57,577 bases of DNA from Acidimicrobiia bacterium (lineage in GTDB: Bacteria; Actinomycetota; Acidimicrobiia; Acidimicrobiales; Poriferisodalaceae). Each line of letters starts with the position of its first letter. Position 1 is the stretch's first letter. Shown piece by piece: positions 19,888-28,741 of the stretch. The notes under the pieces were generated by a model. It made no database searches, was not told the DNA's origin, and worked only from the letters and a program-made list of their open reading frames with translations. The position numbers and the translations under genes were made by a program. The stretch lies in assembly GCA_022826045.1 (NCBI GenBank), contig JAJDVQ010000101.1:1-57577 (forward strand). The letters are read 5' to 3'.

Positions 19888-19924
19888 GATTACGCAACTG
19901 AGCATTTTGCGCAGTTGCGTAATC
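19888..19924. repeat. perfect 13-bp hairpin at the island's right edge
   Basis: GATTACGCAACTG (19888-19900) and CAGTTGCGTAATC (19912-19924) are exact reverse complements around an 11-base loop. There is no T-run, so an intrinsic terminator is not clear. The loop shares ATTTTGCGCA (19904-19913) with the dyad at the AAA_14 copy 1 start (19044-19053), in the same orientation. Confidence 0.6.
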
Positions 19925-19967
19925 CGTGAGAACGAAGGGTGACGCGCGACTTCGACAGTGAGCGCAA

Positions 19968-20783
19968 TCAGCGGCCTTGCCAGTTGGGCTGGCGCTTCTC
20001 GGCGAATGCCCGGGGGCCTTCCTTCACGTCCTCGCTGGCCATCAGGCGGGCGACAGCCGGATACGGGTGATGGAACGCCTCGCCGAGCGGCATGTCGAGC
20101 CCGCGCATCGCCGCCTGCTTGGTGGCCTGGATGGACAGCGGCGCGCACCGCATGATGTCGTCGATCAGCCGGTCAGTGGCTGCGTCGAGTTGGTCGTAGG
20201 GCACCACGTCGTTGACGATGCCCAGTTCCAGCGCACGCTGCGCGCTCATGGTTCGGGCCGTCAGCAGGTATTCCATGGCCAGCTTCATCGGGATCTGCCG
20301 CGGCAGCCGGTGCACTCCCCCGCCGCCCGCATACAGGCCCCGCAGCGGCTCGGTCAGCCCGAACTGGGCGTGGTCTGCTGCCACGACGAGATCGCACGCC
20401 ATCGCCACCTCGAAACCGCCGCCGAGCGCCACGCCGTTCACCTGTGCAATGAGCGGTTTGGGATAGTCGAAACGCTCGATCAGCCGCGTCACCTGGCCCA
20501 TCAGCTCACGGTCGGCAGCCTGGGTGGCCTCGTCGGACTGACGGATCTTCGACAGGTGCTTGAGGTCGCGCCCGGCACAGAACGCCTGCCGGCCGACACC
20601 GGTGATGACCATCAGCCACACATCGTCATCGGCGGCGGCGTGGTCCAAGATGTCGGACCACTCCTTGTGGGCCGGGGTGTTGATGGCGTTGCGCACCTCC
20701 GGCCGGTTGATGGTGATGCGGGCCACACGCGGCCGGATCTCCTCGTAGACGAAGTACTGCGGTTCGAAGTCGAGTGCCTGCAT
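19968..20783 (-). CDS. enoyl-CoA hydratase/isomerase family protein
   Basis: The start chosen is ATG 20783 (271 residues); the upstream extension covers the divergent gene's leader. The crotonase fold is shown by ITINRPEVRNAIN, AFCAGRDLKHL (first oxyanion-hole stretch) and NGVALGGGFEVAMACDLVVAA (second). The usual catalytic Glu region reads TEPLRGLYAGGGGVHRLPR. It is divergent from the dienelactone hydrolase, and both fit catabolism of CoA-linked or aromatic acids. The specific substrate is unknown. Confidence 0.9.
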   Translation of the reverse strand: MQALDFEPQYFVYEEIRPRVARITINRPEVRNAINTPAHKEWSDILDHAAADDDVWLMVITGVGRQAFCAGRDLKHLSKIRQSDEATQAADRELMGQVTRLIERFDYPKPLIAQVNGVALGGGFEVAMACDLVVAADHAQFGLTEPLRGLYAGGGGVHRLPRQIPMKLAMEYLLTARTMSAQRALELGIVNDVVPYDQLDAATDRLIDDIMRCAPLSIQATKQAAMRGLDMPLGEAFHHPYPAVARLMASEDVKEGPRAFAEKRQPNWQGR

Positions 20784-20981
20784 GGCCCGGGATCGTATGC
20801 CGCCGACTTGCAGCGAGCCGCAGCCCGGTCCGTTGGCAGCGCCGCTGCTGAGGAGACCATCGGCTCGCTCGGCCAGCGTTGCGGCTTCGCACGCAGTACA
20901 CAAGGGGCGGCACACACAACCGCTACGCGGCGGCCAGGCGCCGAGCCGTCGATCCGGACGGCCGCACACGAGGAGGCATCC

Positions 20982-21722
20982 ATGTTCGAAGACCACGTCT
21001 CAATCGATACCGGCGAGGGCGAGATGAGCACATTCGTCGTGCATCCCGAGCCGAGCGAGCGGCGGCCAGGCCCGTTCCCGACCGTGCTGTTCCTGATGGA
21101 CGCGCCCGGCAAGCGCGAAGAACTGCACGACATGGCCCGGCGGATCGCCACCGTCGGGTACTACGTGCTGCTGCCGAACCTGTACTACCGCGACATTCCC
21201 GGCTTCATCGTGCAGCGTGACGACCCCGCCAGCCGGCAGTTCATGTTCGAGCTGATGACCAACCTGTCCAATGCCATGGTCTCGCGTGATGCCGCAGCCC
21301 TGATGCGGTATGCCGACGCGGACCCTGCTGCCAGCATCGAGCGGGTCGGCACCACGGGCTACTGCATGACCGGCCCGATGGCGATCTGGCTCGCTGCCGA
21401 CTACCCCGACACGATCACCGCCGCCGCATCGATTCACGGCGTCCGGCTGGCGGTCGACGCCAGCGACTCGCCCCACCTGAGGGCGCCAGACATCCGTGGC
21501 GAAGTGCTGGTGATGTCGGCCGAGCACGACGACTACGTGGACCGAGCCCACTACGACCGGCTCTGCAAGGCCTTCGCCGATGCCGGCACAGACGCGCAGA
21601 CCTACTGGGTGGACGGCACCCACCACGGATTCGTGTTCCCGCAACGGCCCGTGTACGACAAGCCGGCCGCCGAGCGCCACTGGGAGCTATTGCTGGACAT
21701 GTTCGGCCGTCGCCTGCACTGA
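20982..21722 (+). CDS. dienelactone hydrolase family protein
   Basis: It starts at ATG 20982 behind AGGAGG and encodes 246 residues of the alpha/beta hydrolase DLH family. The nucleophile is Cys in GTTGYCMTGPMAIWLA, the acid is in MSAEHDDYVD, and the base is His in DGTHHGFVFPQRPVYD. The gene runs with the SCO6745-family gene on the plus strand. Classical DLH converts dienelactone to maleylacetate in modified ortho pathways, but many family members act on other esters. Confidence 0.9.
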   Translation: MFEDHVSIDTGEGEMSTFVVHPEPSERRPGPFPTVLFLMDAPGKREELHDMARRIATVGYYVLLPNLYYRDIPGFIVQRDDPASRQFMFELMTNLSNAMVSRDAAALMRYADADPAASIERVGTTGYCMTGPMAIWLAADYPDTITAAASIHGVRLAVDASDSPHLRAPDIRGEVLVMSAEHDDYVDRAHYDRLCKAFADAGTDAQTYWVDGTHHGFVFPQRPVYDKPAAERHWELLLDMFGRRLH

Positions 21723-21830
21723 ACCGCGCCGGCGCCGGTCTGGCCCGGCAATGCCAGCCGAGTCCCCGGTACCACTGCCCCGGCCGCCAGCTCGGGCAGG
21801 CCCGGCATGTCGATGCCACACTGTCGCCCC

Positions 21831-22565
21831 ATGGAAACACGTGAACTCGTCCAAACGGTGTGCCCGCCTATCGCTGCGCTGGGCTCGCGGTTCTATTTCG
21901 ACCCCGGAACGCTGGCCCGCGGCAAGGAAGCCGGCCTTGACGGCTTCCGCCTGTACGTGCTGGGCCGCGGTGGCGTGCTCGGCGATGTCGAGGCCACCGT
22001 CGTGCACAGCGCCTTCGGCTACTTCAACCCGGACCTTGTGGCCAAGATCTGGAACTCGGCCAAGGACGTCATGGCCCCGCGCGACGGAGGCCGGCTCTAC
22101 ATGGAGTGCGCAGGTGCGTTCGGCTCATCCAAGCTCGGCGATGTCGCAGGTCTCGATGCGTTCAATGCCGCCGCCGACAAGGTGATCGACGCTGGGCTCG
22201 TCGACAGCTCGGCACAGGCGCTATTCGCAGCGATCGCGTCGGAGCCGCGTAGCGACGAGGCCGCAGCCCGGGCCTTCCAGAACGTTGCCGTGCTGCGCGA
22301 GCTGCGTGGCAGCCTGCACCTCGTTGCCATCGTGGCTTCGGGCCTGTCGACCGAGATGGCTCACCGCGTGCGCCGGCCCGACGACGTCGAGATGTTCGGC
22401 TGGACGAATGACGCGCAGGTCACCGACGAGCATCGCGCGAAATGGGAGGCCGCCGAAGCGCTGACCGACGAACTGATCGCGCCGATCTACAGCGTGCTCG
22501 ACAGCGCCGAGGCCCAGGCGTTGGCCGACGGCGTCGCAGTCATCGAAGCTGCGCTCGCCGACTAG
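21831..22565 (+). CDS. SCO6745 family protein
   Basis: The start chosen is ATG 21831 (244 residues); an upstream in-frame ATG lacks any ribosome binding site. The protein is alpha-helical and begins RELVQTVCPPIAALGSRFYFDPGTLARGKEAGLDGFRLYVLGRGG, with ALFAAIASEPRSDEAAARAF and FGWTNDAQVTDEHRAK further on. These match the actinobacterial SCO6745 family, which has no assigned function. It probably shares a transcript with the dienelactone hydrolase 108 bases upstream. Confidence 0.8.
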   Translation: METRELVQTVCPPIAALGSRFYFDPGTLARGKEAGLDGFRLYVLGRGGVLGDVEATVVHSAFGYFNPDLVAKIWNSAKDVMAPRDGGRLYMECAGAFGSSKLGDVAGLDAFNAAADKVIDAGLVDSSAQALFAAIASEPRSDEAAARAFQNVAVLRELRGSLHLVAIVASGLSTEMAHRVRRPDDVEMFGWTNDAQVTDEHRAKWEAAEALTDELIAPIYSVLDSAEAQALADGVAVIEAALAD

Positions 22566-22574
22566 CGCCGACGG

Positions 22575-23675
22575 TCAGTCGAACCTCAGGATCGAACGGC
22601 CGGCGATCCGTCCGTTCTCGAGGTCGTCGACTGCTTGGCCAATGTCGTCGATCGGGTAGCTCTGCGTCACGAGTGAATTGAGGTCGAAGTCGCCGTCGGC
22701 GTGCCACTGCAAGAAGCGGGGGAAGTCGACGGCCGGTTCGCAGCTGCCGCCCAGGCTGGAGATGAACGCCCGCTCACCGAGGAACAGGTGCAGGGTGTCG
22801 AGTTCGAGGTTGCGCTGGGGCACGCCCACGAGCACCGCTGTGCCGCCGCGGCTCTGGCCGAACTCGCCGGCGCGGGTGGCCTCGTGAATCTGGGCCATCG
22901 TGCTCTGGTGTCCGATGCAGTCGAAGGCGAAGTCGACGCCGCGCAGCGGCTGACGCAGGATGTCGAAGCGGTGCTCGTCGGCCGTGAGCGCCCTGATCTC
23001 CTCGACGGGATCGCCGCTGGAGGCGTTGACGCCATGTGTGGCCCCGAAGCGCTTCGCGAAATCCAGTTTCTCCTCGGAGAGGTCCACGGCGATGATCGGA
23101 TCGGCGCCGACGACCTTCGCCGCCGCCACTGCGGACAGGCCGACTCCGCCGACACCGAGGACGGCCACGCTGTCCCCGGCTTTCACCCCGGCGGTGTGGA
23201 GCACCGCACCGGCGCCGGTGATGACCGCGCAGCCGATGATGCAGGTGGCCTCCACATCGATGCCCTCGGGCACTTTCACCACGAACATCTCGTCCGCGAT
23301 GGTGTGAGTGGCCCAGGTGAACACGTTGATGGAGGTTGCCGTGCGGCCATCGCCGAGATCGAGCTGCAACGGACCGCCCCGGCGGCGCGCGCTCGCCTGG
23401 TCTTTCGGCACCCATGTGACCATCACGGTGTCGCCCGGCGCAAGGCCGGTCACGTAGTCTCCCACTGCGATCACCTCGCCGGTGGACTCGTGACCCAACA
23501 CCTGCGGCGCCGTCCGCGGGTTGTGAATGGTGTGCAGCTGACTGTGGCAGACACCCGACGCGTACTGCTTCACCACCACCTGATGACCGCGCGGATCGGG
23601 CAGCGTCACATCCATCACTTCAGGTCCCGCGCCGGCCTCCTGCGGGATGACAACAACTCTGGCGTCGACGGGCAT
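22575..23675 (-). CDS. zinc-type alcohol dehydrogenase lacking the structural zinc lobe
   Basis: The 366-residue MDR protein starts at ATG 23675. Catalytic zinc ligands are Cys43 (GVCHSQ), His62-Glu63 (LGHESTGEV) and Cys149 (IIGCAVITGAGA). The NAD-binding motif is GVGGVGLSAV (174-183), and Asp198 selects NAD over NADP. The four-cysteine structural zinc loop expected after residue 90 is replaced by WVPKDQASARRRGGPLQ with no cysteine. The overall pattern is close to class III/NDMA-dependent dehydrogenases. It may oxidise an alcohol or hydroxymethyl-thiol, though the substrate cannot be fixed. Confidence 0.85.
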   Translation of the reverse strand: MPVDARVVVIPQEAGAGPEVMDVTLPDPRGHQVVVKQYASGVCHSQLHTIHNPRTAPQVLGHESTGEVIAVGDYVTGLAPGDTVMVTWVPKDQASARRRGGPLQLDLGDGRTATSINVFTWATHTIADEMFVVKVPEGIDVEATCIIGCAVITGAGAVLHTAGVKAGDSVAVLGVGGVGLSAVAAAKVVGADPIIAVDLSEEKLDFAKRFGATHGVNASSGDPVEEIRALTADEHRFDILRQPLRGVDFAFDCIGHQSTMAQIHEATRAGEFGQSRGGTAVLVGVPQRNLELDTLHLFLGERAFISSLGGSCEPAVDFPRFLQWHADGDFDLNSLVTQSYPIDDIGQAVDDLENGRIAGRSILRFD

Positions 23676-23851
23676 CGCATTCCTCTCCCTTGCGCTGCCC
23701 CGCTGTCTAGCTGACCGGCGCGGGCAACGCTGCTGTCCCCGAGCTCGTTGCCGTGGGCATCGCGCCGTCTTCGCACCTAGCGTTGGCCGACGAATGGTGA
23801 CGCGGCCCGCGTCGGGCAACGAGTCGCTGTGACACAAGGGGAAGGGCACCC

Positions 23852-26800
23852 ATGGGCCTCAAGAAGCTGCTGATTGCGAACCGCGGCGAGATTGCGGTGC
23901 GGGTGGCACGGGCGGCCAGCGAGCTCGGCATCGGCACGGTTGCGATTGCAGGTGACGACGACACTGCCTCGCTGCACACCCGGGTCGCAGACGAGTCGAT
24001 CACGCTCGACGGTCGGGGTGTTGCGCCCTATCTCGACGTCGACCAGGTCGTCAGCGCCGCTGCGGGGGCTGGTTGCGACGCAATCCATCCCGGCTACGGG
24101 TTCCTGGCCGAGAACCCGGCCTTGGCGCTTGCCTGCAAGGCCGCCGACATCGCCTTCGTGGGGCCCAGCGCGCTCCAGCTCGAGCTCTTCGGCGACAAGC
24201 TCGCCGCTCGGGCGCTGGCGCAGCAGCACGATGTGCCGCTGCTGCCCGCCACGTCCGAGCCGACTTCGGTCGAGGCCGCACAGGCGTTCCTCGCCGAACA
24301 CGGGCCGATGATGATCAAGGCTCTGGCCGGGGGCGGCGGGCGCGGCATGCGCGTCGTGCGCTCGGCGGATGAGCTCGAGGCGGCCTATGAGCGCTGCGCC
24401 AGCGAAGCAGCGGCGGCCTTCGGCAACGGCGACCTCTACGTCGAGCAGCTGATCGAACGTGCCCGCCACATCGAAGTGCAGATCGTGGGCGACGGCGAGT
24501 CGGTTGCCCATCTGGGCGAGCGGGAATGCACGCTGCAGCGCCAGAACCAGAAGATCGTGGAGATCGCGCCCTCGCCCACGCTCACGACCGATACCCGCCA
24601 AGCAGTGTGCGATGCCGCCACCGAGATGGCCAGAGCTGTCGGCTACCGCAGCCTGGGCACCTGGGAGTTCCTCATCGACGCCGACGACCCCGCCACGATC
24701 GCCTTCTGCGAGGTCAACGCTCGCATCCAGGTCGAGCACACGGTCACCGAGGAAGTCACCGGCGTCGACCTGGTAGCTGCGCAGCTCAGAATCGCCGGCG
24801 GCACCCGCCTTGCCGATGTGGGGTTGGCCCAGCCCGACGTGCCATCGCCGCGCGGGTACGCCATCCAGTGCCGCGTCAACACCGAGACGATGCAGCCGGA
24901 CGGCACCTCGCGCCCCAGCGGCGGTGTGCTCACCGCCTTCGAGCCCCCCACCGGTCCAGGACTGCGCACTGACACCTACGGCTACGTCGGATATGGCACC
25001 AACCCCAGCTTCGACTCGCTGCTCGCCAAGGTGATCGCCTGCAGCCCCAGCCGCGACTACGCCGACGCGGTCCGCCGTGCCCGCCGGGCCTTGGGCGAAT
25101 TCCGCATCGACGGCGTGGCAACGAACCTGGGGTTCCTCGCCGCGCTGCTCGACCGGCCCGAGGTGACCAGCAACGAGCTCACCACCAGTTTCGTGGCCGA
25201 TCACGCCGAAGCGCTGTGTACTGCTGCTGCCCAGGCGGCATCGGTCTGGGCGCCTGCCGAGCCAGCAGCCGCCGGTGCCGGGGGGCGAGCCGGTGCCACG
25301 GTCGGAGACGATCCGCTGGCGGTGCTGCGCCACGGCGACATCGATGGCGCCCCTGCTGACCGGGCCGCATCTGACGCCGTTCGGGCTCAGGCCATGGCTG
25401 CGAGCACGGCCTCGCTGCATGGCGCGCCGGGAGGCGCATGGCAGTCCAGTGTGCCGGTGGCGACCGTGACGGGCCCCGACGGCAGCATCGCCGTTGCGGC
25501 ACCGCTGCAGGGCACGATCGTCTCGCTCGCGGTCGCCGAAGGCGATCCCGTCGCCGAAGGCCAGCAGGTCGCGGTGATGGAAGCGATGAAGATGGAGCAC
25601 GTCGTGACCTCCACGGTCACCGGCATCGTGCGGATGCTCGGCGTGTCGCCCGGCGACACGGTGTACGAGGGGCATTCGCTGCTGTTCGTCGAGGAAGCCG
25701 AGGTCTCCGTGGAGCTCGCCGAAGCGGCCTCCTCAGTCGATCTCGACTACATCCGGCCTGATCTGGCCGAAGTGTTCGACCGCCGCGGCTTCGGCCTCGA
25801 CGAGAACCGGCCCGACGCCGTGGCCAAGCGTCACGGTCGGGGCCACCGCACGGCGCGCGAGAACATGGCCGACCTCGTCGATCCCGGCACGTTCGTGGAG
25901 TACAGCCCGCTGATGGTGGCGGCGCAGCGCCGCCGCCGCTCGATGGAGGACCTGATCGCCAACACCCAGGGCGACGGCATGGTGGCAGGCGTGGCCAGCG
26001 TCAACGGCGACCTGTTCGGCCCCGAGCAGTCTCAGGCCATGGTGATGTCCTACGACTACATGGTGCTGGCGGGCACCCAAGGCGGGAACAACCACCGCAA
26101 GAAGGACCGCATGTTCGAGATCGCCGAGCACAACCGCCTGCCGGTGGTGCTGCTGGCCGAGGGCGGCGGCGGCCGGCCGGGCGATACCGACGGCATCGGC
26201 GGCTCGGGGCTGGACTGCTGGGCGTTCACCTTCTTCGCCCAGCTCAGCGGCCTGGTGCCGCTGGTGGGCGTCACCAACGGTCGCTGCTTTGCGGGCAATG
26301 CGGTGCTGCTGGGCTGCTGCGACGTGATCATCGCGACCGAGGGCTCGAACATCGGCGTCGGCGGCCCCGCCATGATCGAGGGCGGCGGCCTGGGCGTGTT
26401 CCGGCCCGAAGAGGTCGGCCCAGTCGACGTGCAGTGGCCCAACGGCGTGATCGATGTGCTGGTGGAAGACGAGGCCGAGGCGATCGTGGCCGCCAAGCAG
26501 TACCTGTCGTACTTCCAGGGCGCTGTCGACGAGTGGGAGTGCCACGACCAGCGGGAACTGCGTCACCTGGTGCCGGAGAACCGCCTGCGGGCCTACGACG
26601 TGCGCGACATCATCGACAAGCTCTGCGATGTCGACTCGGTGATGGAGCTGCGGCGCGGCTGGGGGCCGGGATGCGTCACGGCGCTGGCGCGCATCGAAGG
26701 ACGCCCGATCGGCGTGGTGGCCAACAACAACCACCATCTCGGCGGTGCGGTCGATGCCGACACCGGCGACAAGGCCGCCCGCTTCATCCAGCTCTGCGAC

Positions 26801-27307
26801 GCGCACGACATCCCGCTTCTGTTCCTGTGCGACACGCCGGGGATCATGGTGGGCCCCCAAGCGGAGTACGAGGCGACGGTGCGCCATGCGGCCCGCATGT
26901 TCGTGACGGCGGCCAACGTGACGGTGCCCTTCATGACCATCGTGCTGCGCAAGGGCTACGGCTTGGGAGCCCAAGCCATGGCCGGCGGCAGCTTCAAGGC
27001 GCCGACGTTCACCGTGTCATGGCCGACCGGCGAGTTCGGCGGCATGGGCCTCGAGGGCTTCGTGAAGCTGGGCTACCGCCGCGAGCTCGAAGCCATCGAC
27101 GACCCGGAGGAGCGCATAGCGGAGTACGAGAAGCGCGTCGCCCGCCTGCACGAGCAGGGCAAGGCCGTCAACACGGCCACGTTCTTCGAGATCGACGACG
27201 TGATCGACCCCGCCGAGAGCCGCGACTGGATCCGCATGGCACTGCTCGCAGCCCCCAAGTCGCCCCCGCGCACCGGCAAGAAGCGCCCCATGGTCGACAC
27301 CTGGTAA
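23852..27307 (+). CDS. single-chain biotin-dependent acyl-CoA carboxylase (BC-BCCP-CT)
   Basis: The 1151-residue protein joins three functions. Biotin carboxylase occupies residues 1-450 (KKLLIANRGEIAVRV, ATP loop GGGGRGMR, EVNARIQVEHTVTE). A biotin carrier domain spans about 540-615, with the biotinylated Lys580 in EAMKMEH. A carboxyltransferase with crotonase-like halves takes up the rest (GTQGGNN, GGPAMIEGGGLG, DTPGIMVGPQAEYE, AMAGGSFKAP). A strong AAGGGGAAGG ribosome site precedes ATG 23852. Most bacteria split these parts into two or three subunits; one-chain enzymes of this order (for example the long-chain acyl-CoA carboxylase of mycobacteria) form hexamers. The substrate could be acetyl-, propionyl- or longer acyl-CoA. 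Confidence 0.93.
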   Translation: MGLKKLLIANRGEIAVRVARAASELGIGTVAIAGDDDTASLHTRVADESITLDGRGVAPYLDVDQVVSAAAGAGCDAIHPGYGFLAENPALALACKAADIAFVGPSALQLELFGDKLAARALAQQHDVPLLPATSEPTSVEAAQAFLAEHGPMMIKALAGGGGRGMRVVRSADELEAAYERCASEAAAAFGNGDLYVEQLIERARHIEVQIVGDGESVAHLGERECTLQRQNQKIVEIAPSPTLTTDTRQAVCDAATEMARAVGYRSLGTWEFLIDADDPATIAFCEVNARIQVEHTVTEEVTGVDLVAAQLRIAGGTRLADVGLAQPDVPSPRGYAIQCRVNTETMQPDGTSRPSGGVLTAFEPPTGPGLRTDTYGYVGYGTNPSFDSLLAKVIACSPSRDYADAVRRARRALGEFRIDGVATNLGFLAALLDRPEVTSNELTTSFVADHAEALCTAAAQAASVWAPAEPAAAGAGGRAGATVGDDPLAVLRHGDIDGAPADRAASDAVRAQAMAASTASLHGAPGGAWQSSVPVATVTGPDGSIAVAAPLQGTIVSLAVAEGDPVAEGQQVAVMEAMKMEHVVTSTVTGIVRMLGVSPGDTVYEGHSLLFVEEAEVSVELAEAASSVDLDYIRPDLAEVFDRRGFGLDENRPDAVAKRHGRGHRTARENMADLVDPGTFVEYSPLMVAAQRRRRSMEDLIANTQGDGMVAGVASVNGDLFGPEQSQAMVMSYDYMVLAGTQGGNNHRKKDRMFEIAEHNRLPVVLLAEGGGGRPGDTDGIGGSGLDCWAFTFFAQLSGLVPLVGVTNGRCFAGNAVLLGCCDVIIATEGSNIGVGGPAMIEGGGLGVFRPEEVGPVDVQWPNGVIDVLVEDEAEAIVAAKQYLSYFQGAVDEWECHDQRELRHLVPENRLRAYDVRDIIDKLCDVDSVMELRRGWGPGCVTALARIEGRPIGVVANNNHHLGGAVDADTGDKAARFIQLCDAHDIPLLFLCDTPGIMVGPQAEYEATVRHAARMFVTAANVTVPFMTIVLRKGYGLGAQAMAGGSFKAPTFTVSWPTGEFGGMGLEGFVKLGYRRELEAIDDPEERIAEYEKRVARLHEQGKAVNTATFFEIDDVIDPAESRDWIRMALLAAPKSPPRTGKKRPMVDTW

Positions 27308-27316
27308 CGCCCCGGC

Positions 27317-28414
27317 TCAGATCGACGTAGGGAATCGCTGCTGCAGCCAGTCGTTCAGGAGCGGATCGATCACCTCAAACCGACTGCCGCTGCGGCGGAG
27401 GATGCCATCGCCAGCAAGCGCCTCGGCCGCATCACGAGCTGTGCCGGGTGACAGGTCCACGAATGATGCCGCGGTGCCATAAATGCTGCCGCCGTTTGCA
27501 ACCGCCCTGAGGGTCTTCTGGCGACCAGCCGACTGAGAGCTGTAGTAGCGCTCCAGACCGCTGTCCACACTGCGGCGAACCTCCCTGAGCGCGTGTTCCC
27601 ACGTCCGTTCATCGGCGCTGTCGCCGGGACTGACCGACCTCCATGCGGCGTCGGCAAGCTGCATCGCCCGCTGAGGGTGGCCTTGCGCGAGCGCGACTAT
27701 CCGGCCGGGCAGATCGCCTGCCAGTCGCCCGGTGCTGTGGAACCCCTCCTCGACGATGCGATACACGTCCGCGTCATCCAGCGGCTCAATCTCCACTAGG
27801 TCCGCCTGAGCGAAGAACGGCTGATCCTGCACGCTGAACAGCGTGCGCATGGTTGACGGCTCTGAGCCAGCGAACACGATGCCGAGCGACTGATAGTGAT
27901 GCTGCAGCGATGTTCGCAGCACACCCGCGGCGCCATCGACGTTTGCTATCCCCGAGAACTCGTCGAACACCACGAAGAGCTCCCGTCGTTCGGCCGCCCT
28001 GACCAGCACATCCAACAATCGCTGCAACGACAGCACCGGGTCCGGGCGCCGGACCCCACCGCGCGACAGCTCAGCGCTCAGTACGCCCAGATGGACCGAC
28101 ATCGTGCTCGCGATTGTTCCGAGCACCTGTCGCACAGGTCCCACGACAGCACTGAGCCCCTTGTCAACCCTCGCCGCTAGGTCAGACATCGAGATCAGCT
28201 CATAGAAATCGATCCAGATCGGTTGTGGCCCGACTGATTCGAGATCGGCTGCCACGCGCCGCAACACGCTGGTCTTGCCGTAGCGCCGGGGACCGATCAA
28301 GGCAGTCAGACGCCGATCTGTGATGCGCTCCGCGAGGTCGCGTCTCAGCGCGTCGCGCCCCGTCAGTTGCTCCGGCGCCAATGGCCCTTGGTATGGAAAC
28401 GGACTGCGATCCAC
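27317..28414 (-). CDS. AAA ATPase with winged-helix C-terminus (archaeal-ATPase type)
   Basis: The 365-residue protein starts at GTG 28414 with no Shine-Dalgarno; TAAATT lies exactly 6 bases upstream, which suggests a leaderless transcript. Walker A is GPRRYGKT (41-48) and Walker B LFVVFDEFS (Asp151). FAGSEPSTM resembles the sensor-1 strand. The C-terminal 90 residues read like a winged helix (TAASFVDLSPGTARDAAEALAGDGILRRSGSRFEVIDPLLNDWL). There is no DUF4143 nuclease motif, unlike the three AAA_14 genes in this window, but it shares their kind of promoter with dyads. Function unassigned; such ATPases often accompany mobile or selfish modules. Confidence 0.85.
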   Translation of the reverse strand: MDRSPFPYQGPLAPEQLTGRDALRRDLAERITDRRLTALIGPRRYGKTSVLRRVAADLESVGPQPIWIDFYELISMSDLAARVDKGLSAVVGPVRQVLGTIASTMSVHLGVLSAELSRGGVRRPDPVLSLQRLLDVLVRAAERRELFVVFDEFSGIANVDGAAGVLRTSLQHHYQSLGIVFAGSEPSTMRTLFSVQDQPFFAQADLVEIEPLDDADVYRIVEEGFHSTGRLAGDLPGRIVALAQGHPQRAMQLADAAWRSVSPGDSADERTWEHALREVRRSVDSGLERYYSSQSAGRQKTLRAVANGGSIYGTAASFVDLSPGTARDAAEALAGDGILRRSGSRFEVIDPLLNDWLQQRFPTSI

Positions 28415-28425
28415 ACCGCAAATTT

Positions 28426-28466
28426 ACTCGGAAAATCCGAGTACAAAACACTCGGAAAAACCGAGT
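28426..28466. promoter_or_regulatory. two tandem 17-bp palindromes before the AAA ATPase gene
   Basis: ACTCGGAAAATCCGAGT at 28426-28442 and ACTCGGAAAAACCGAGT at 28450-28466 are 6-bp-arm palindromes, centres 24 bp apart. The proximal one abuts the proposed -10 (TAAATT, 28421-28426 on the minus strand). A bound repressor would block RNA polymerase. Confidence 0.7.
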
Positions 28467-28741
28467 ATATCCTGCCACGGTCCGGCGCCTCACTGGCGAG
28501 GACCCGACACCAGTCCCACCAGAGACTGTCCAGCGCTCCGCCTCACCAATGGCGCCACAACTACTGTCGTGCCGATGACTCAGCTCGTCGAGCCTGGCTT
28601 GGTGCAGCTACTGGATGGCACGCACGCCTCGCTTCCTCACCGCACCAGCGCGGAACTCCGGATCGAACCTTCTTCGTGTCTCTGGCATAGCTCCTCTTCC
28701 TCAAAGAGCATGCCTCCCAGAATCCGGAGGAAGCCCAGATC
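28467..28741. other. gap upstream of the AAA ATPase gene, no gene seen
   Basis: Beyond the paired palindromes, the stretch to the CoA-transferase stop (28742) has no convincing coding frame, RNA gene or terminator that I can recognise. Confidence 0.5.
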
